The notes: generated by a model not told the origin, from the sequence alone. A DNA stretch of 64,000 bases from Agapetus fuscipes (GCA_951799405.1 OX637334.1:5084001-5148000); one strand, 5' to 3'. Counted from the stretch's first letter, positions 42,028-54,512 are shown. Numbers and translations: made by a program.

Positions 42028-42352
42028 AAACGCAACTAAATTGCAGATATAGCTCGACTTCTAGCTGCGTCGTTTCTGAAGAACGTGGAGAAAGAAACCT
42101 TTTTTTTTCAAACGTAGTTACATGTAGCACGTGGAACCTATTTATTTTTAGTTTCTAGGTTTACCACTTCAATTGCCGTGAGAGTTTCTCTGTTTTCGGT
42201 GGACAGGTTCTCATTTCTTGATAAGGCTGAGTTAACTTTTTAGTTTGAAATAGACACTGGACGGGAAATCATTTCTGAAACCCTTGAAGGGGATTGAACC
42301 CTAGTGCTCCTGGCTTTCAATGTAAGCGTTCTACCAACTGAGCTACCAACCG
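42028..42352 (-). mobile_element. SINE-A, old full-length copy
   Basis: 'aactaaattgcagatatagc' to the head 'ctaccaactgagctaccaac'; a short foreign insert is present near 42100. Confidence 0.8.
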
Positions 42353-42592
42353 TGCAGTCATTTTATTTTTATATTCGGACAAAAATTTCAAGAACAACGT
42401 TGAACTTTAAATGGTTGGTTTTGTGAAATTTTCAATACAAATTCTCTACAAAGGATTGAATGGTGTAGAGGTAATTCTATCACATAAATTGACTCCTCCT
42501 TTATATTATTTCATTCGGTTGCAAACTCTTATTTGTATTAAATTTGTACCAAACAGGCACTCAAAAAATAGTAACAAATTAAAAAATGCCCT

Positions 42593-42930
42593 GTAGATTT
42601 TTATGTGAATCACACCTCAAGATGCTTTAGATCAGCGTCAATTTCTCAAGTAAGACTATTTTTGTGTGAATTACACCTTAAAAGCCCTTGCGAGATTGGT
42701 AGTCCCTATTGAAAGCGCCACTTCTCAAGCAAGACCCAGTTGCTGGATGGACCTTTGGTGACCAGTCTTCGGTAAAGGCACATTAATTTTTAAACCCATC
42801 GAAAAGCATATTTGAAAAATTAATGATTTTTCTTTACTCTGCTGGGAATTGAGCCCACGACCTTCCAATTACAAGTCAGAAGCGTTTTCCATTAGATTAG
42901 GTACCTATGGACCGATCTACGAAAAAAAAA
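42593..42930 (-). mobile_element. SINE-B with duplicated 3' end
   Basis: Two copies of the tttttgtgtgaattacacc / tttttatgtgaatcacacctc end are present (42599-42650 and 42657-42730). Then the body and the head region (cacgaccttccaattacaag). Confidence 0.78.
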
Positions 42931-42956
42931 TGCCCTTTGTCTCCAAATATTAATTA

Positions 42957-43186
42957 AATAGTCGCTGGTATAGTCAAGGCGTCGGCACTCTAATTTGCGT
43001 TATTAAGACAATCGCAAGTTCAAACCCCGCCTGTGTCGTGTCCTATCAACAGTAACTTTGGCCCTGGTTCAGCAGGTGTCATTGGATACTTGTGAATTAA
43101 TATATCATTAAAATACTTAATTATTAATTGATAATATTAATACTTGTATCGGGCCAGGCAAAATATGAATTGAATTCCTCAAAAAT
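42957..43186 (+). mobile_element. SINE-D, sense copy
   Basis: tagtcaaggcgtcggcactc, B-box gcaagttcaaaccccgcct, ggccctggttcagcaggtgt, ending gggccaggcaaaatatg...aattcctc. Confidence 0.8.
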
Positions 43187-43600
43187 GTATTTAAAAACAA
43201 AACAAATAATAAGAATACTTGTTTTATTCATGATTCAAACATAAAATAAAACATCAGTGCAATAGATTTTCTCCTATATCAATTTAGAAGTCAAAGGAAG
43301 GAAAGATATCTCTGTCGTCAAAGTATCCCCGTCATCTAACAAAGATACCAGCGTGGGAAACTTGTAAACAAGATTATTGAAATCTGACATCGTGGAAAAG
43401 ATAGAGCGATATCTTTTTTCCATGCCCGCTCAATCACAGAAAGATAGAATGCGAAAGAACCTTCCTTTTTATCTGTTTCCTTTGAGGGAAGTAAGCCATT
43501 TATCCAATTTTATTCGTGGAGAAAAGAAATATTATTATTTGGAGCAGTAGGTCAAGAAAATCAACCTAATTTGGTAAATGCGATTATTTTTGTTTTGGGT
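43187..43600. other. Unassigned sequence
   Basis: Nothing recognised. Confidence 0.4.
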
Positions 43601-43609
43601 TTATTTGAT

Positions 43610-43975
43610 CTAAATGGTTCAACCACAACTCGGCCACAGATAACATGTCGACCGACACATGGGTCACGGACAATTCGCCCACATTTTTTGGACAATGACA
43701 TCACACAAAAGTACAATAAATTAAAGTGCAGCAATTACAAAAGTTTTTTTGGAAATCAGTTTTTCGACCGAAATGTCGTTGACCAAAAGACGAAATGTCG
43801 TGAAACCGAATTGTATGTGACCGATGTATCTGTGGACGAGATATCTATGTTCGATTTGTTTGTGACCGAAATTTTGTTTACCGAGAAGTCGTGTAGACGA
43901 ACTGTCGTGTGACCGATTTGTCCATCGACGAGCTGTTTGTGGGAGTGTTATCTTTGACCGATTTGTTATGACACT
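43610..43975. repeat. Degenerate ~15-bp tandem repeat with ~45-bp higher order
   Basis: Variants of gaccgaaatgtcgt recur. gacc at 43766, 43781, 43819, 43864, 43911 and 43955 shows 15-bp and 44-47-bp spacing. The frame across it stays open for 113 codons, an effect of the repeat. Confidence 0.75.
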
Positions 43976-44329
43976 GATTTATGAAAAAGTACTGAGAAAA
44001 TTCCGCTTTCCTATTTTCCATTTTCTGCACCCATCCAATGCAGTCTGCTGACTTTTATTGACCACAGATTATCAACGTTTTGAAACAGGGCGTATAACTC
44101 AGAGATTTTTCTTCTTCGTCGCATGTTTCAGTCCTTTATTGGTCCATAAATACGGTAAAGAATTTTCCTTCCAAAGATGTTGAGGGAGCTTTAGTTATGC
44201 TTGGAGTGTCCAGGCTTCGGAGGTATACGTAAGGCAGGCTCAATGATTTGTAGAGGGTGGCTTTGCAGCTAGCTCCGTGACAGTAGTCGTGAATAAGGCC
44301 CGGTATTTTCAATGTTAGCATATCGCTGC

Positions 44330-44577
44330 CTTAGTTCTTGTTTACCGTATACGCCATTGAGAAAAAATTATATGAGCAATGTTTGCATGTGTACTGGACC
44401 AATGTGTCTTATAAAAACAAGAAATTTATTTAAAAAATATTTAAAAGAACTCTCACATTATCGAGTTTTATGGTTTTTCTTAGCTCAGATTGTGTAGAAT
44501 TTTATTCATAAGACAACTGCATGAAAAAGTCATATTTGACAAGATTGGCGTATACGGTAAACAAGAACTGGGGGAGC
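44330..44577. mobile_element. MITE-H, best copy
   Basis: Ends ttcttgtttaccgtatacgc and its inverse gcgtatacggtaaacaagaa, 248 bp in total. Outer flanks read ctgccttag on one side and ctgggggagcg on the other. No coding capacity. Confidence 0.9.
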
Positions 44578-45164
44578 GATATGTGACTTTAAGTTGATAA
44601 AAAGCTACCCACCCGATTTATATAGTTGCGTCCTTTCCATCTAGTATAAAGTCTCTGTGCTAACGTTGAAAATACCGGGTCTTAAACTGTCTCATAATGC
44701 CATAGTATGCACGATTATCTGAAAAGACCTACTCTTCATTTGATTTCTTAAGTCATCATTTTGTTTTCTTTCAGAAATCCTAGATAGACAAAGTTGTTCA
44801 TGGCATCAAACTTGTAGTCCATGATGCCATAGTAAACTGTTTTTAGTTACACCACTTATGTTTAATTACAGTTCATTTAATTGATGATACTTAAGCCAGT
44901 CGTCCTTAAAGCAGGCTCACCACAGAGAACAGGCTTAATGATTGCCTGTCGAACAATAATTGAAGTAGACAGTAAAGTAATGCGATTTAAACAAGGTATC
45001 ATTTGGTTGGATTCACTCATCAAAAGATTTGAGAGCTTTCAAAGAGGCTGGGAGCTCTTGTAGCTGTGTTTGTCAAAGTGTTTTGCCATAATAATGAATA
45101 AACTCTTATCATTCAATGTAGGTGTAAAATTCCAATCACTTTCACTTTCATGGTCGGTGTTATA
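44578..45164. other. Unassigned sequence
   Basis: Includes an open frame of 60 codons at 44881-45063 with no recognisable feature. Confidence 0.4.
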
Positions 45165-45370
45165 TGGTCCCCCCAGTGCTTGTTTGGCTTAATTGAAAGA
45201 TGACCTTTCAATGAGTCTTAAGAATCACATTCTACACAACCTAAGCCTAGAAAAAAAAATGTAAGACACGATAAGGTGAGAGTTGTTTTAAATATTTAAA
45301 CAATCGATTTTCAGTTTTCATAAGACACATTGGTCCAGTACACATACAAACATTGTTCGTGTGAAATTAC
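45165..45370. mobile_element. MITE-H, truncated
   Basis: gtccccccagtgcttgtttg ... acacattggtccagtacaca, inverted relative to 44330. Confidence 0.8.
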
Positions 45371-45606
45371 CTTTGATAAACATAAGTTCTTTTTCGGAGT
45401 TGGAACGGAAGTTCTAAATATGAGCCCGGAAGGTGAATGGGTTGCTACGAGTACTATGGGGTCCTACTTTTTCAGAAAAATTCTGATCGGGCCTTCCTTC
45501 AAGGGCAAGTTCCTTCTTTTGCGGACCTTTAGTGAATACGACAGCTTTAACCTTGAGATAACAGATGTCATTGAGTAGTTTTGAATTAATAATATATTAA
45601 TATATC

Positions 45607-45912
45607 TTGGACCGGTCCGTAGTCCAGTGGCAACACTTCGGACTCGTAAATGTAAAGGTTGTGGATTCGAATCCCGGCGGAGCACAAAATATACCATTTA
45701 TATTTCCAAATGTGCTCTTCGCTTGGTTGAGAAATTCATAAAACTTTACCAAAGACCGGTCACTGAAAGGTCCATCCATCCTTACAACAACTGGGTCGTG
45801 CTTGAGAATTGGCGCTTTCTACAGCGACGACCAAGCTCGCAGAGGCTCTTGAGGTGTGATACACACAAAAACAGCGTTTACTAAATAAATCATCCAAATA
45901 TTATTATTATTA
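45607..45912 (+). mobile_element. SINE-B, full length with ATT tail
   Basis: Head accggtccgtagtccagtgg, B box gtggattcgaatcccgg, complete body, gaggtgtgatacacacaaaa, and tail aatattattattattaaa. The preceding atatcttgg is the same linker seen after the 5S module in other copies. Confidence 0.92.
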
Positions 45913-46096
45913 AATATAAGAAATAGTATTCGCAAGTCAAAAATGAAGTTAAAAGTTTGACGAGCACTTTAACAAAGGACTAAATGAGAAAGCCTTCGCC
46001 GTTTGTTGGCAGGCGGCCGCTGTACAGTCCTTCCCATTGTTGCTACTTGAACGTACTTGAATATTATTCTCGCGGAAGAAAAGTCATGGAAACGTT

Positions 46097-46215
46097 TGTA
46101 CCCCGAGTATATGACGTAATTAACATTACGTTTAAGATAAATCATAGCGGTTATAAAAAAATACATGGAAACTAGAGCAGCGTTTCAAGAGAGTGTTAAA
46201 GTTTCAGTTTCATTA
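46097..46215. mobile_element. MITE-I, one end
   Basis: accccgagtatatgacgtaa, 'acgtttaagataaatcatag', 'gagcagcgtttcaagagagt'. Confidence 0.65.
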
Positions 46216-46740
46216 CTAAAAAACAGTTCACCAACCTATTTTTCTTGGCCAGACACAGGTATTCACATCTAAAATCTGAATCTAAATCTAAGTTTAAGTT
46301 GCAAAGATATGTTACATTGGAGATTCACATTTCATGCATTCTCACAACCAGACACTTACAAGTTCGCGCTTGCACATGCCTCATGGGAACCTACAACATA
46401 AAAACCAAATCTCAAATGGACATACACCCTGCAACTCTTGCCGTCCTTCCCTGAAACAGGGGTGACATTGGCAAAGTGAACCATTTTCTACAGCATAGGT
46501 GGATAGTCGCATACCAACCTACATTATTAATTATTTATTTCACTACTTTATTGAATTATTAATTAAAAATTACCCAAATGGTATCTATGACACGTATTGT
46601 CGATAGGTCACGACACAGGCGGGGTTCGAACTTGCGATTGCCTCTATAAATCTATATGGGTTCGTGACCTATCGTCTCAATAACGCAAATTCAAGTGCCA
46701 ACGTCCCCTTGACCATACCATTTTATTAAATTGAGCCCTA
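46205..46740 (-). mobile_element. SINE-D split by an RTE 3' UTR
   Basis: D pieces at 46205-46264 (cagttcaccaacctattttt) and 46530-46740 (cggggttcgaacttgcg). The RTE copy lies between. Confidence 0.82.
46265..46528 (-). mobile_element. RTE 3' UTR copy
   Basis: (aaatct)n tail then the full UTR to accaacctac. Confidence 0.88.
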
Positions 46741-48085
46741 AATCGTGACGTGATTTTTGTGTTTAATTTTATAAGATTTAAAAACCAAACAACAGAGTTC
46801 CTCCTAGAGCATTGATGGTTGTGACTTGTGAGGGGGCATTGTAATTAGGGAAACCTGTATTTGAAAAAAATAATAAATGAAAAACTCGAGGTATTTGTTA
46901 AAAGATGAACTTCAACAATTAGTTTATTCCTGAAACATGGATCATGAATTGTAAATGGTAAATTTACGGCATTTTTTTTTATATCGCCGAGTCGATCACT
47001 TATCGTAATTGTTTTTGTTGTTGCTAACAAGCTCCCAGATTATGATGACTGCTGTTTTATGGTTTACAGTGGAAGCTGTGATTAAAGGCTGCAATAAACG
47101 CAGGATCCCTCAGACAATCAGCTAATTGCTTTCTTTGTTCTGACTGACGTTTACGACTGCTTACCATTTGTTCAGATGGCTGAAGTGAGCCCTGCCAATG
47201 CAAAACTAGATACGATTTATGACTATTGTACAAGTATTGTATATTGCACGCAAAATTATTATTGATATTATCTATATTAAGTCGATTGCTAAGGGCCTGT
47301 TGCACCAAACTCCAATCAGACAAAAATCTAAATTAAGTGTGAATTCTCCCAACAAATAAAAAAAAATCGTTGAATATAAGTAAATCTGCTTATGTACATC
47401 ATCTTTATTGTTTAAATTCCATCATATTATTACAAACTTCCGAGAAATATTTAACCGAGGTCCTTACCAAAATTAAGCTATCAAATTTGATGTATCCATC
47501 AAATATTGATTGAAGGATGGTTCAACAGGCCCTTACTTTTTTTGCACTTAATAAGAATCATAATTGTTAATATATCTTTGAAAATTAGATAATAGATAGC
47601 ACGCTTCTGACCTAGACGTTCTTGTTTTGTCGAGCCGTTGATTTTAGCTTCACGGGAAGGCCTTCTACCACTTGTAAAGTATAAAGCTTTGTACACAGTG
47701 TAAAATATGACATTCGTAACATCCCTGGTATATAATACGTCTCACGTCTGTGTGCTGTAGTTCTATCTGACACATCCTGTACATACAGGACGAGTTCGAG
47801 GACGGCTTGAATATATCTCTGATACAAGCTCTCTGAAAAAATGAAAATGAAACAATTTTTACAGTTCTGTGAGGGCAGTTTTCAGTGAATGTTTTTCTCC
47901 ACTCAGAGTATGTTGAGTGTTGGCTTTTCTAGCAAATTGGACGACTCATAATCGTCCCGGCGCCTGTTGCATGCCTCATTAAAAGTATACACTGATGTGC
48001 ATTACTCGGATAGTGCCTCCTACAAACCATAACTCCAGACTGACGTTTATTCATGAATGCATTCCATGGTTTTTGCATTGGTATA
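46741..48085. other. Unassigned sequence
   Basis: Largest stretch of the window without a recognised repeat. Contains the inverted words tggtgcaaca.. free; 'gggcctgttgcaccaaactc' (47294) and 'tggttcaacaggccctta' (47519) could be termini of a ~245-bp DNA element at about 47290-47535. Confidence 0.45.
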
Positions 48086-48088
48086 ATC

Positions 48089-48308
48089 AAACATACTGTA
48101 AAAAATGGTTCACTTTGCAAATGTCACCCCTGTTTAAGGGAAGGTCCGCAAATTTATAGGGTTTATGTTCATGTGACGTTTGGTTTTTAATTTGTAAGTA
48201 CACATGCAGCATTTGTAAGCGCGAACTTACACGTGTGTGTTTTGTGGGCATGCACTTAATATGAATCTTAAATGTTAACATATATTTGCAACTAAGATTA
48301 TAGATTAC
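48089..48308 (+). mobile_element. RTE 3' UTR copy, first ~25 bp missing
   Basis: 'actgtaaaaaatggttcact' to 'caactaagattatagatta'. Confidence 0.85.
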
Positions 48309-48385
48309 AGGTCATATTCGAGATAGCTGAAATAGCATCTAAAAAAAGCACTGGAGAGCATATTAGAGCTACTATGAGTACTACT

Positions 48386-48550
48386 ACGCTACTAAGGTAC
48401 ACATATAGTGAAACTTTTTGCCACGTTTTTCTTGAATGAATCGCATGTGGCAAGTGGAACCAATTATTTTTACAGGTAAAGGGGCCGACTGTACGCCGAC
48501 CTATTTAATTAAAGTGGGGGTTCCCAGCTCCCGAGAGGGGCACCCTTTCT
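48386..48550 (-). mobile_element. SINE-A 3' half
   Basis: 'ctaaggtacacatatagtga' to 'cagctcccgagaggggcacc'. Confidence 0.75.
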
Positions 48551-48995
48551 GCACGACGCGACGAATAAATTTTAATTTGTAAATCATGCTATTTTTTTGA
48601 CAACAGCAATACGCAAGTTACAAGATCGTGAGTGGCAGAAGAGCCCGCATTAAAAAATGGCATAAAAAATCATGCAAGAATGCTGAATGGTTAGTAATTG
48701 TTTGTAGAGAGTTTGAAAAGGGGCGTTAGGGGAAAAAGTAGGCGCTATGAATGCAAGGTGGGCGTTAGTCTAGCCGTGTGACAGCCCTGCATTCGTGATG
48801 AAAGTGATTAAAAACAAAGGGAATTAATTAAATATGAGTGCGACCCTGGAGATTAAAGGTATTTTGATTAAATGGGTCGCATGGAACCCAAGGCGGAAAG
48901 CTAGGATTCAAAAAAAGTGATCCACTTTTGTATACACTGTGAATATCATTATTTGTGTTCTATCAATCTAGATATAATATAAAGATAATAATATA
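48551..48995. other. Unassigned sequence
   Basis: Nothing recognised. Confidence 0.4.
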
Positions 48996-48998
48996 ATT

Positions 48999-49213
48999 AT
49001 GTTGAAAAGACATATTCACATTTAAGATTCATATTAAATGCTTACACATGCCGCAAGTGGACTTTTTTTTTGTGGGGTGGACTTATAAAAACCTATATAA
49101 ATCTCAAATGAACATAAGTCGCAGCTCTTTCTGACCTTCTTTGAAATAAATGTGACATTTGGAAATTGAACCAATTTTAAAGCATGGTAGATCTACCTCA
49201 CACCAACCTGACA
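48999..49213 (-). mobile_element. RTE 3' UTR copy, diverged
   Basis: 'gacatattcacatttaagat' to 'ctcacaccaacctgacatga', with a deletion of the gcgcgaa block. Confidence 0.75.
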
Positions 49214-49256
49214 TGAGCTCCAAGGAAATAAGTCTAGGAAAAAAATATAAAATGCA

Positions 49257-49409
49257 TCAACCATGGGTCTTGCTTGAGTATTGGCGCTTTGTAGCGACGA
49301 CCAAGCTCGTACACCTCTGCGGCACTACAACAAGTGTCATAGACCCCTAGAGCCTTTAGAATCTAGGGAGTCTCCCGCACAGGATTTCTTAAAAATAAAA
49401 AAAAAAACA
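49257..49409 (+). mobile_element. SINE-B end joined to module C
   Basis: 'gggtcttgcttgagtattgg' and 'agcgacgaccaagctcgt' are followed directly by acacctctgcggcactacaa ... gggagtctcccgcacagg and an A-rich tail. Same junction as 35943. Confidence 0.88.
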
Positions 49410-49513
49410 TAAAAAAATAGACAGTAAACGAAAAAAACTCTCAATAAATAAATGCACTTAGAAATGTACATTAAAAAGTTCAAAGTCTAAGCTGTTTACA
49501 TTGCAGATAAAAA

Positions 49514-49798
49514 AATCTAAACTACACATATAGCGCAACTTTTTGCCGCGTTCTTCCCGAAGGGGTGGAATGTGGCGAGCGGAACCTATTCGGCTGAAAG
49601 GCCAGCCTTACGCCAACCACTCTCGAGGGGGCTGGTACTAATTTCTATTGAAGGCTGTGTAAACCTTCTCGGTATTTTATTTTGGGTTAGAAATAAACAC
49701 CGAAACAATACAGCATTTCTGACACCCTCTGTGAGATTCGAACCCGAGATCTCGGCATGGAATGCCAGCACTCTACGAACTGAGCTATCAACCGGACT
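49514..49798 (-). mobile_element. SINE-A copy
   Basis: Reversed; head 'gaactgagctatcaaccgga', internal deletion around the gaagtgg block. Confidence 0.85.
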
Positions 49799-49884
49799 AC
49801 CCTTAAATCAATTTTTAATTAATTAGTAGGATGAATTCAATTTTACAATATCCATCCGTCGCGTCCGTCATGCGATATAAATCT

Positions 49885-50035
49885 TGGGAAACCGCCACTT
49901 CAACTGAAGTTGTTGGCGTAAGACCGCCCCCTTACCTGTAAAAATAAATAGGCTCCACTCGCCAAATGTGAAACTCTTCCGGGATAATACGGCAAGAAGT
50001 TATACTAAATGTGTAGCTTAGTTGCGTTGCGCCAC
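49885..50035 (+). mobile_element. SINE-A 3' half
   Basis: 'gggaaaccgccacttcaact' to 'tgtgtagcttagttgcgttg'. Confidence 0.8.
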
Positions 50036-50484
50036 CGCAATTTTCGTTTCAACGTCTTGAAATAAAATACAGAGGACAAATGAAAGTTCTTAACTTCTTT
50101 TTTCCAACCAACTTTGAAAATAATTACGGAAGAATTAAGAGAAATAGTCTATCTGGCCGACTTTTATTTGCACTCTGCGTCCCCATATAATCTCCCTTCT
50201 TCATAAACCCGCGAGTAAGTGGCCACTTTCTTAGCTGGAAGTGTTGCAACCGCAATGAAAGTAGTAGAAGAAGAGGAAGACTTCTCACCTTACAAAATAA
50301 TGCCCCTCCGTAGACCATCGCGTTGCATGACACTTTTGCGCGTAGGCCCCATTTAATTTTGGCTTTCGAACGTGGATTTGGAACAAGATTACCAAAACAT
50401 CATTGGCTTTATAAGTATTGGATTTGTAAAACAAAAAATCTGGCTTAAAGTTCCTGGGATGGGTTTGTGGTTTTTTTTTTATAT

Positions 50485-51012
50485 AACGCTGATTTATTTG
50501 GTGAGCGCTGATTTTGTATGAATCACACCTCAATAGCCCTCTGCGAGCTTAGTGGTCGCTATAGAATGCGCCAATTCTCAAGCATGACCCAGCTGCTGTT
50601 GGGCTGGATGGACTTTTGTTGATCGGTCTTTGGTAAAGCATATGAATTTTTCAACCCAGCGAAGAGCATATTGGAAAATACATATAAATCTAAATCTAAA
50701 TCTAAGCTGCAAAGATATGTATCATTTGAGATTCATATTAAATGCATTCCCACAAGCAGACGTGCATTATTTCGCGCTTACACATGCTGCATGTGGACCT
50801 ACAATATAAAAACCCCAATCTCAAATGAACATAAGCCCTGCAACTCTTGCCGACCTTCCCTGAAGCAGGGGTGACATTGGCAAAGTGAACCATTTTTTGC
50901 AGTATGGGTGGTCAGCCGCATACCAATATAAATGATATATTTAATTGAATTGAGCTCACGACCTTCCATTTACAAGTGCGATTTGCTAACCACTAAACTA
51001 TGGACCGGTATG
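50485..51012 (-). mobile_element. SINE-B split by an RTE 3' UTR
   Basis: SINE-B 50485-50678 and 50936-51012 (gctcacgaccttccatttac ... ctaaactatggaccgg). atataaat on both sides of the insert may be its target duplication. Confidence 0.87.
50683..50932 (-). mobile_element. RTE 3' UTR inserted in SINE-B
   Basis: (aaatct)n tail then a well-kept UTR. Confidence 0.9.
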
Positions 51013-51828
51013 TCCCATTTATACGAAAGAAACGATAGAGGCATTCGAGTCAAGTCCTCCTTCGAACTGGAAATCTTTGGTTGAAATATAAAAAAATAGT
51101 GAATACATTTTTTATACACTGTCCAATAGTGGTCGAACTGAGAAAAATAGAATAACGCATTTGATAGTGTTAAAAGTATTAATCAGGTTATTTTTACGAA
51201 AATTAACATAGTCACTTTTTATACAGTTCACATGTCAGCTCATCTTCGCCATACATTTTGGAACAAAATGTCGTTTATCTTGCGTGGTATTAATGCATTT
51301 TTTTAAATAACATAATCCAACTCGAAGTATTTAAAGTGATTTTTACACGTTAAAATTGATTTTAATGGAGTGACAAGCTTAAATGTTGAGAGAGCTCGAT
51401 ACTGTGAGTGATCAAGGTTTCGCAATAAAAAATGACACGCAAGACTGTTGAATGTTTATTGATGGTACGTGGGACAGTTTCAGAGATTTTATGTACGTTG
51501 GTCTACGGGTCAGTGACTCTAAGACATAGTTTATTTTTCTATATGCAGGGTTCGTTATTACAGCTCTACTGGGATTAAGAAATGGAGATAGAAAAACATA
51601 CAAGTTTGCGACAAATATTTTTGGATTCTTTCGAGATGGACCATGTTCAATTTGAGGTTATTTTATCTGCCGATGTTTTGTTTCCGCCAGCGGAAAACAT
51701 TTTTTAGGCTGGTTATCGAAACGACACGGTGGCTTTTGTGTCCGCTTTCTGTCTATAACTGGCTGTTCACCACTAGCCGTCACTGTTATGATTGGTGAGG
51801 TAAGTATGAGAGATTTTATCTGTTCTAC
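51013..51828. other. Unassigned sequence
   Basis: Nothing recognised; AT-rich with scattered short open frames. Confidence 0.4.
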
Positions 51829-51829
51829 C

Positions 51830-52112
51830 GGTCGATAGTTCATTTGAAAGAATGCTTACATTCCATGCCGACAGTTAGAATTCGATTCCCACCGAGGGTG
51901 TCAGAAATGTTTTACCGTTTTGGTGTTTATTTCAAACCCAAAAAAAACTGGTTAACTTAACTCAATTTTCACAAAAATGAGATTCAAATCCCTCAGGAGC
52001 TGGGAAATCCTTCAACCCCCTTTACCTGTTCATGATTACGTTCCATGCAACACGTGGAGGACGACGCTGAAGAAGTTGAACTATGTGTTCAGCTTAGTTG
52101 CGTTTAAGCTAT
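51830..52112 (+). mobile_element. SINE-A copy, diverged
   Basis: 'accggtcgatagttcatttg', B box 'agaattcgattcccacc', body to 'tgtgttcagcttagttgcgt'. Confidence 0.82.
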
Positions 52113-52654
52113 ACATTTGGCCTCATCCTACCTTTTATCTGAATCCGGTCATGAAATCATGAACATGTGCAGAACATTGATTTGAAATCATATTTTTTGC
52201 GTAACACATCCTCTATGTTTCTTTACCTTCTTTGGATTAAACAAAGTACTAGAATGGGGGACTTACCTTTGTAAATTAATGGAACAGCTCATGTTTACTA
52301 GGAATTAGACTTAAACCAGCTTAGTGCATACCAAATAAGTGTACTTTATTAAAAAAATGGGATTAAATAAGGCTTACGGCGTAAATTGGGGTTTTATACA
52401 TGAAATTACAAAACTTTTAACAAGCTATCAGAATTCATCATAATCATACCTTGTACGACTCAAACGGATGGTTTATTTTTATTTTATTTTTATAGGGAAA
52501 TGTAATCCATAAATCAATTTCTGTCTAAGCAGAAATAGGTATTAACATTTATTTATGTATTGATAACATAGTGCCATCTCGTGACGTGACCTAAAACGGA
52601 ATCAAAGTGATAAATAATTATTGTTACATACCAAATAATAATAATTATTATCAT

Positions 52655-52862
52655 CGTTTTAGGATACACAGTAATTTGTGACAATTTTTATTATTAAAAA
52701 ATATCTCGTCCTTAGTCGTTCGGTAGAGACGGTGCCTCCTGAAGCCGTTGGCTACAACTCTAACGAAACGTTGCGAATGAATTACTTCTCTTATAACGAT
52801 TCGTCTAATATACGGAAAGTTTAATTACTTGACTGTGAACTAATTAGAATTGTAAGTGCGTC
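52655..52862 (+). repeat. Repeat G copy
   Basis: 'aatttgtgacaatttttatt', 'ggtgcctcctgaagccgttg', 'taacgattcgtctaatatac'. Fullest copy together with 3478-3680. Confidence 0.7.
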
Positions 52863-53078
52863 AAACGACCGTACATCCAGCTTAAACCTAACAGGGATTA
52901 CCATTATCAATTAAAAAACGCCTTGAGAATGCTTTCTGCTCGTGAAAGCAGATTAAAAAGCTAGGAATAATAGACCATGGTCTGGCGCGAAAAAATACTA
53001 CAACAATTTGTTGTATAACACCAACCACCGACCAAGAAAGTTTAAAGATTATAAAATATTTACATTTTTTATACCATC

Positions 53079-53243
53079 ATCATGAGCTCGAAAGCCTTGG
53101 ATGAATCCAGGATTCTCCTCCACTCTCGTTTGTCCATCACCTTTGCTCTCCAGCCACGTATGCCCGCCTTCGCTGCATCTGCGTTTACACTTTCCAGCCA
53201 TGGAATTTTTGGCCTTCCTGGAGTAGAAGTCTCGACGACAGTC
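53079..53243 (-). mobile_element. RTE-like RT tail with GAT-repeat end
   Basis: Reversed: TPGRPKIPWLESVNADAAKA, GIRGWRAKVMDKREWRRILD, SSKAFELMM, then (atg)n. GRP..W...A...DR.EWRR is the RTE-type C-terminal motif. A different subfamily from 18696 and 57861. Confidence 0.82.
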
Positions 53244-53732
53244 AATAGATCTTACCGTATATATTTGAAGACTAGCTGTACCCTTCCACCCCTTGTGGTG
53301 GCTCGTCTGGTAACTATTATTGTATTGTTACGAATTCAGGGTTCAAAAGTCTTTCAATTAAAAATACTGGTCTTCTTATACAGTTGTTTATTTTACACTT
53401 TTAATAATTTATTTTCACAAAGGTAGTCTCGACTATTCCATTACACTTGGTTTCTGTTCACTGGTTTTGGTTCAATGTATGTAGTAGTAAAGCTCGTAAG
53501 ATACTGGCTCTGCAAGCAACTCGCACCCTTCTTATACTCTTCAAAACAGTATAATCCAGATCCATATTCGCTAGACAGTTCCAGAAAGGCGTAGTAATCA
53601 TTATTTCTCGATGCTTCAAGTATTTTTATTCAATGATTCCTACCCACACAATACAATACAGAATTCCTATAACTATAACTAATACCTACTTATTTTAAAT
53701 ATTTATATTTCATATTTACATAACAGTATCAT

Positions 53733-53815
53733 GCCGCCATTCTGTTAGGGATGGCCAGTATATCTGTTGAAGTGTCTCCACTGTGTTGTGTCTTTGCACC
53801 ATTCTAGTCTGAAAA
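53733..53815 (-). mobile_element. Older RTE subfamily 3' fragment
   Basis: 'catgccgccattctgttagg' and 'ccagtatatctgttgaagtg' as at 18726. Confidence 0.6.
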
Positions 53816-54169
53816 TATCCCTGTCATAAGGTGAAAATAGTTTAAGCATATTTCTGCTCTCATTTCCTTCATTGCTCCAGTTTTTTTTGTACAGAAGTCT
53901 AAATCGGCATGAAAACATTACTCATGTAAGTTTTACGAAATCAGTTCCCTAGTTTAGAAATCAATTCAGACAAACATACATACATCCGTTCGATTTCATA
54001 TTTTAGAATAGGATGGAATAAATCATGGTGGTGCCTGAACAGCTGATTATTGTTCCATGTAAAATGGATCAGCTGTTGATACGCTGATTTATTTAACATG
54101 GATCGGCGATTTCTTCAAATAGGGACAGTAAGATCTATTGACGGCCATTGAGACTTCCACCCCTTAATT

Positions 54170-54512
54170 AGGATGAGCAATTAGGTGAGCGCTGTTTTTG
54201 TGTGTATCACACCTCAAGAGCCCTCTACGAGCTTGGTCGTCGCTGTAGAAAGCGCCAATTCTCAAGCAAGACCCATTTGTTGTAAGGTTGGATGGACCTT
54301 TCAGCGACCGGTCTTTGGTAAAGGTTTATGATTTTTTCAACTCAGCGATGAGCACATTCGAAATATTAATGTCATATTTTTGTGCTCCGCCGGGATACGA
54401 ACCCACAACCTTCCATTTACGAGGCCGAAGTGTTGCTACTGGACTACGGACCGGTCCAAGATGCCAACGACACGCGGTGTACCTGAGCGGTAACCCATCC
54501 AAGTACTATCCG
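54170..54512 (-). mobile_element. SINE-B with 3' half of the 5S module
   Basis: 5S part 54462-54512 (gccaacgacacgcggtgtac, ctgagcggtaacccatccaa) is truncated in mid-molecule. Then linker, head and body are as in 6926-7371. Confidence 0.9.

Noticed and set aside
43571..43912. 113-codon frame in the gaccga repeat
   Set aside because: Open because the ~15-bp repeat keeps frame; no protein features.
53082..53426. 114-codon plus-strand frame
   Set aside because: Opposite strand of the RTE-like RT tail at 53079-53243.
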